DNA of 64,000 nt from Chrysoperla carnea (lineage: Eukaryota > Arthropoda > Insecta > Neuroptera > Chrysopidae), in NCBI RefSeq assembly GCF_905475395.1, contig NC_058339.1:80194520-80258519 (forward strand). Reading direction: 5' to 3'. Of the stretch, positions 61,390 through 64,000 are shown piece by piece. The first letter of the stretch is position 1. Each line of letters starts with the position of its first letter. The notes beneath the pieces were generated by a model. It was not told the origin of the DNA. It saw only the letters and a list, made by a program, of their open reading frames with translations, and did no database searches. The position numbers were made by a program, and so were the translations under genes.

Positions 61390-61980
61390 ATAAAACTGAA
61401 AACAAACAATTGACTAAGTTAATTGTTGAAATAACATGTATAGATAGTGTTGATTATAGAATCGTTTTTTGACGCCATGTAAGTAAAGAAAGATATCCAC
61501 TTTTAGATAGCCACACATTCATAATTGATATTCCCATATAATACATACTATAAAATTTGCACCTAATTTGGACTCTCTTGAAACAGTGATGTTTACAAAA
61601 AAAATCAAAAGTTGTTTATTTTTTTTATAAGGAACATTTTTTATATTTAAACTTTTTTTTCTACCGGATTACAATATGGATCCTAAGAATGCAAGACCCG
61701 CAATTGACCTACGTTGCTCATTTACGAACTCGACCTCAATTTTTACATCCTGGGTACGCTATCAAAATTTCAGCTTGATATATAAATAATATAATTAAAT
61801 TCGTTTTTTAAGCTATCGTGCTTACGGACAGACAGGCAACCGGAAATGGACTTACTAGGTGACTTTATAAACACCTTTACCAAAATTTTGTTGATGGCAT
61901 CAATATAAAAGCAATACAAACTTGGGACTAAACTAATTATACCATGATATATTTCATATATACATGGTATAAAAACATGT
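61390..61980 (+). repeat. Family B repeat, diverged copy
   Basis: It starts 'acaaacaattgactaagtta' and ends 'atttcatatatacatggtat'. It is only about 1.05 kb after the previous copy, in the same orientation. Confidence 0.85.
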
Positions 61981-64000
61981 AAATATAAATAATAGAGATA
62001 GATGAATGCATTGATGACATCGTTAACATAGCTCATAAGCTCGTAGAATGTACAATACAATGTATACCTAATTAAAAAGCATCAATTTTTCATCGTATTT
62101 TAGTAAATATTTATTTGTTCATTTACTATGTAAACATTAGCATTTAGTTGGATACCTAACTTCATAGTACTCTCTAAGTAAAGTATGTATGTATCTAGAG
62201 AATCTAAAAAAATGAAAAATTATACAACAAATTGTTAATAAATGAGCAGCATAAGTTATACCACTCAATATTGTACTGTACAGTATATTTATGTTTACAT
62301 TCGAGTTTACATTACATTCACAAGTTCAAAAACCTTTTATAACAAAAATAAAAAATATATTTATCGATCTATCAATACCCCGAGTTTAGTCTTTAGAGAC
62401 AACTTTGACATATCTATAAGGGTAGCCATTCTAATGCTTAGTTAAAGTTCTTACTTTTACTTCTAAAGGCAAGCTTTTATTTAACTCAATACAAAAAATT
62501 ACCTAAACTGTATTATTTCGTTACTGCTGTTATCAATTTTAACAGAAAATTATTAGCCGAATTGTGCTAATATGTTGTAAAATTAACCATTTAAGAACGT
62601 TCTCAAAAAAATGAGTGTATGACTTTTGGGGGGTGAATTCTGTTAGAACTTGGGAAATTTAGACAAAAAGGAAGAGTAAAATTTTTTCGATATATAACAT
62701 AGTTTTTGAAAAATTGATGTCTAAAGGTTTAGAGAAGATCGCTTGTAGAATAAATCAACACACAAATGTAATTTATTTCATCACTTTAAATTTATTTTAT
62801 AAAAAACGAGTGTATAATTTTCTTTTTAAGAAAATATTTGACATTTTTTTTTTTGGACTAATGAATATTAGTTTTAATTGTTACATAATAAAACATACAT
62901 TTAAAAACACTCCAATATAAGAATCATAAGTTAAAAGCGCAAACTCTAACAGCTTACTTACAATGAATTCAACACCGCAAAAAGTATTAAAAAGAAAACT
63001 AAAAAAACGTGAGTTTTGGGAACCTCCTTAATTTAAAATTCGATTTTCAAATACTCGACTTATTGTTTTCAAGTATTTACAGAGGAAAATCTTAGATAAA
63101 CGATTGTGCACGCCTTTGACTAAATTTAACTTTCAAAAGAATATAAACCATCAAAATACAGAAGGCGGGAGGGGGAATGGGTATAAAAAGCTGGAATATC
63201 ATAATAAATATTTTCAAAATTGTCAACAAATTCAATCAGTATCATCAGTATTTGCCTCTCAAATATGTAACGAATTTCATTACGAATACGCTTAAATTTA
63301 GGCGGTACTTTTATTCACACTCAGCCTACTCAGGATTGCACATGCAATCCAAAAGGAATACAGCTAAGATCTTTGAAAACACATGCTTTGTTTTATTTAT
63401 AAGAAATTGTGTTGAAAGTTTATTTAAATTTGAATTAAACTATTTTTTTCATTTATTGAGAGACTTGTTCACGCTTGTCTATATTGTTTTTGAAAAATTA
63501 AAACATGTTTTCATATATTTTGCTTTTATAACTAAGTAAGATCAAAACCTTGTACAAGTTTAAATTTAGTTTTTATTAATTATAAATTATCTCTAGGAAT
63601 ACATTCCTAATTTCTGCATAAGCCGGATAAACGAAATAGCAGACTGGTAAGTTAGACAAAAACAATCTATTCGGCTCATACAACAGTTAAGATGTGTAAA
63701 ACGTTGGCCGAGTAACATGCTCAATATTAGCCAAACAAAACTTCAATATAATTTAACTAGTACAAAGTAAACCGCCCAATTTCAATATGACAGGCGCACA
63801 TGTCTAATCTTTTAAAGCCGGTTGTAGTAATTTACTTTTGTAATTCCTTCCGATAATAAAAAATTTTGGTTAAAATTTAACAAAACTCATTATTGTAAGA
63901 AGTATATTTCATTCTTTTGTAAAAAGAAATAAGAGTTATGGTTAAAACTATTTTTGTCAATTTCAAATTTAATGAAAACTTAATTAATTTAAAAATTTTC

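Larger units (their letters stand above)
58067..64000. other. Right flank: upstream PPP4R1 intron or spacer
   Basis: I looked on the minus strand for the missing PPP4R1 N-terminal exon, which should end with two bases of a codon before a GT donor. The donor-like sites at about 59533, 60692, 60757 and 62959 give frames with early stops or no N-terminal match. The region holds family B and C repeats. The open frames at 59200-59454, 59551-59838, 62714-62920 and 63177-63539 are AT-rich and show no motif. Confidence 0.45.

Noticed and set aside
63177-63539. 120-codon plus-strand frame at the right edge
   Set aside because: Low-complexity Phe/Ile/Tyr/Asn content and no recognisable domain or splice context.

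Overview
The window looks like nuclear DNA of an insect. It is very AT-rich, its genes are cut into short exons by GT-AG introns that range from about 60 bp to 21 kb, and the space between is full of worn transposon relics. A complete miR-71 precursor argues against Drosophila, where miR-71 is known to be lost. I cannot name the species.

Three protein-coding genes can be read exon by exon with phases that agree. (1) NAE1 (APP-BP1), the regulatory half of the NEDD8-activating enzyme, lies on the + strand at 2999-7477 with ten exons and 539 codons. (2) GPSM2/LGN/Pins, the spindle-orientation adaptor, lies on the - strand at 18628-13763 with seven exons and 687 codons; it has LGN-type TPR repeats and four GoLoco motifs. 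NAE1 and Pins are tail to tail. (3) PPP4R1, a HEAT-repeat regulatory subunit of protein phosphatase 4, lies on the - strand from 58066 down to 24711. Ten coding exons and 1175 codons are visible; the first coding exon(s) are missing, probably beyond the right edge. One of its introns is 20,964 bp long.

The most notable content is non-coding. The PPP4R1 intron at 34560-36237 carries, on the same strand as the gene, a microRNA cluster: miR-71 (both arms readable) followed by five miR-2/miR-13 family hairpins. Three of these have identical mature miR-2 arms, one matches miR-13b, and one is a miR-13a/2-like variant. A dispersed repeat sits between miR-71 and the miR-2 group.

By region: 1-2998 holds repeats and a LINE reverse-transcriptase relic; 2999-7477 NAE1; 7478-13762 intergenic sequence with a 220-bp foldback element, a tandem-like repeat and a hammerhead-ribozyme-like motif inside an inverted repeat; 13763-18628 Pins with a deleted mariner in an intron; 18629-24710 intergenic with a hairpin element and an R2-like LINE relic; 24711-58066 PPP4R1 with the microRNA cluster, a 104-bp tandem array, two TIR-bounded transposon relics and many dispersed repeats; 58067-64000 repeats and no recognised exon.

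The three proteins are housekeeping or cell-division factors and do not form one pathway. The microRNA cluster probably shares PPP4R1 transcription, because it is intronic and in the same sense.
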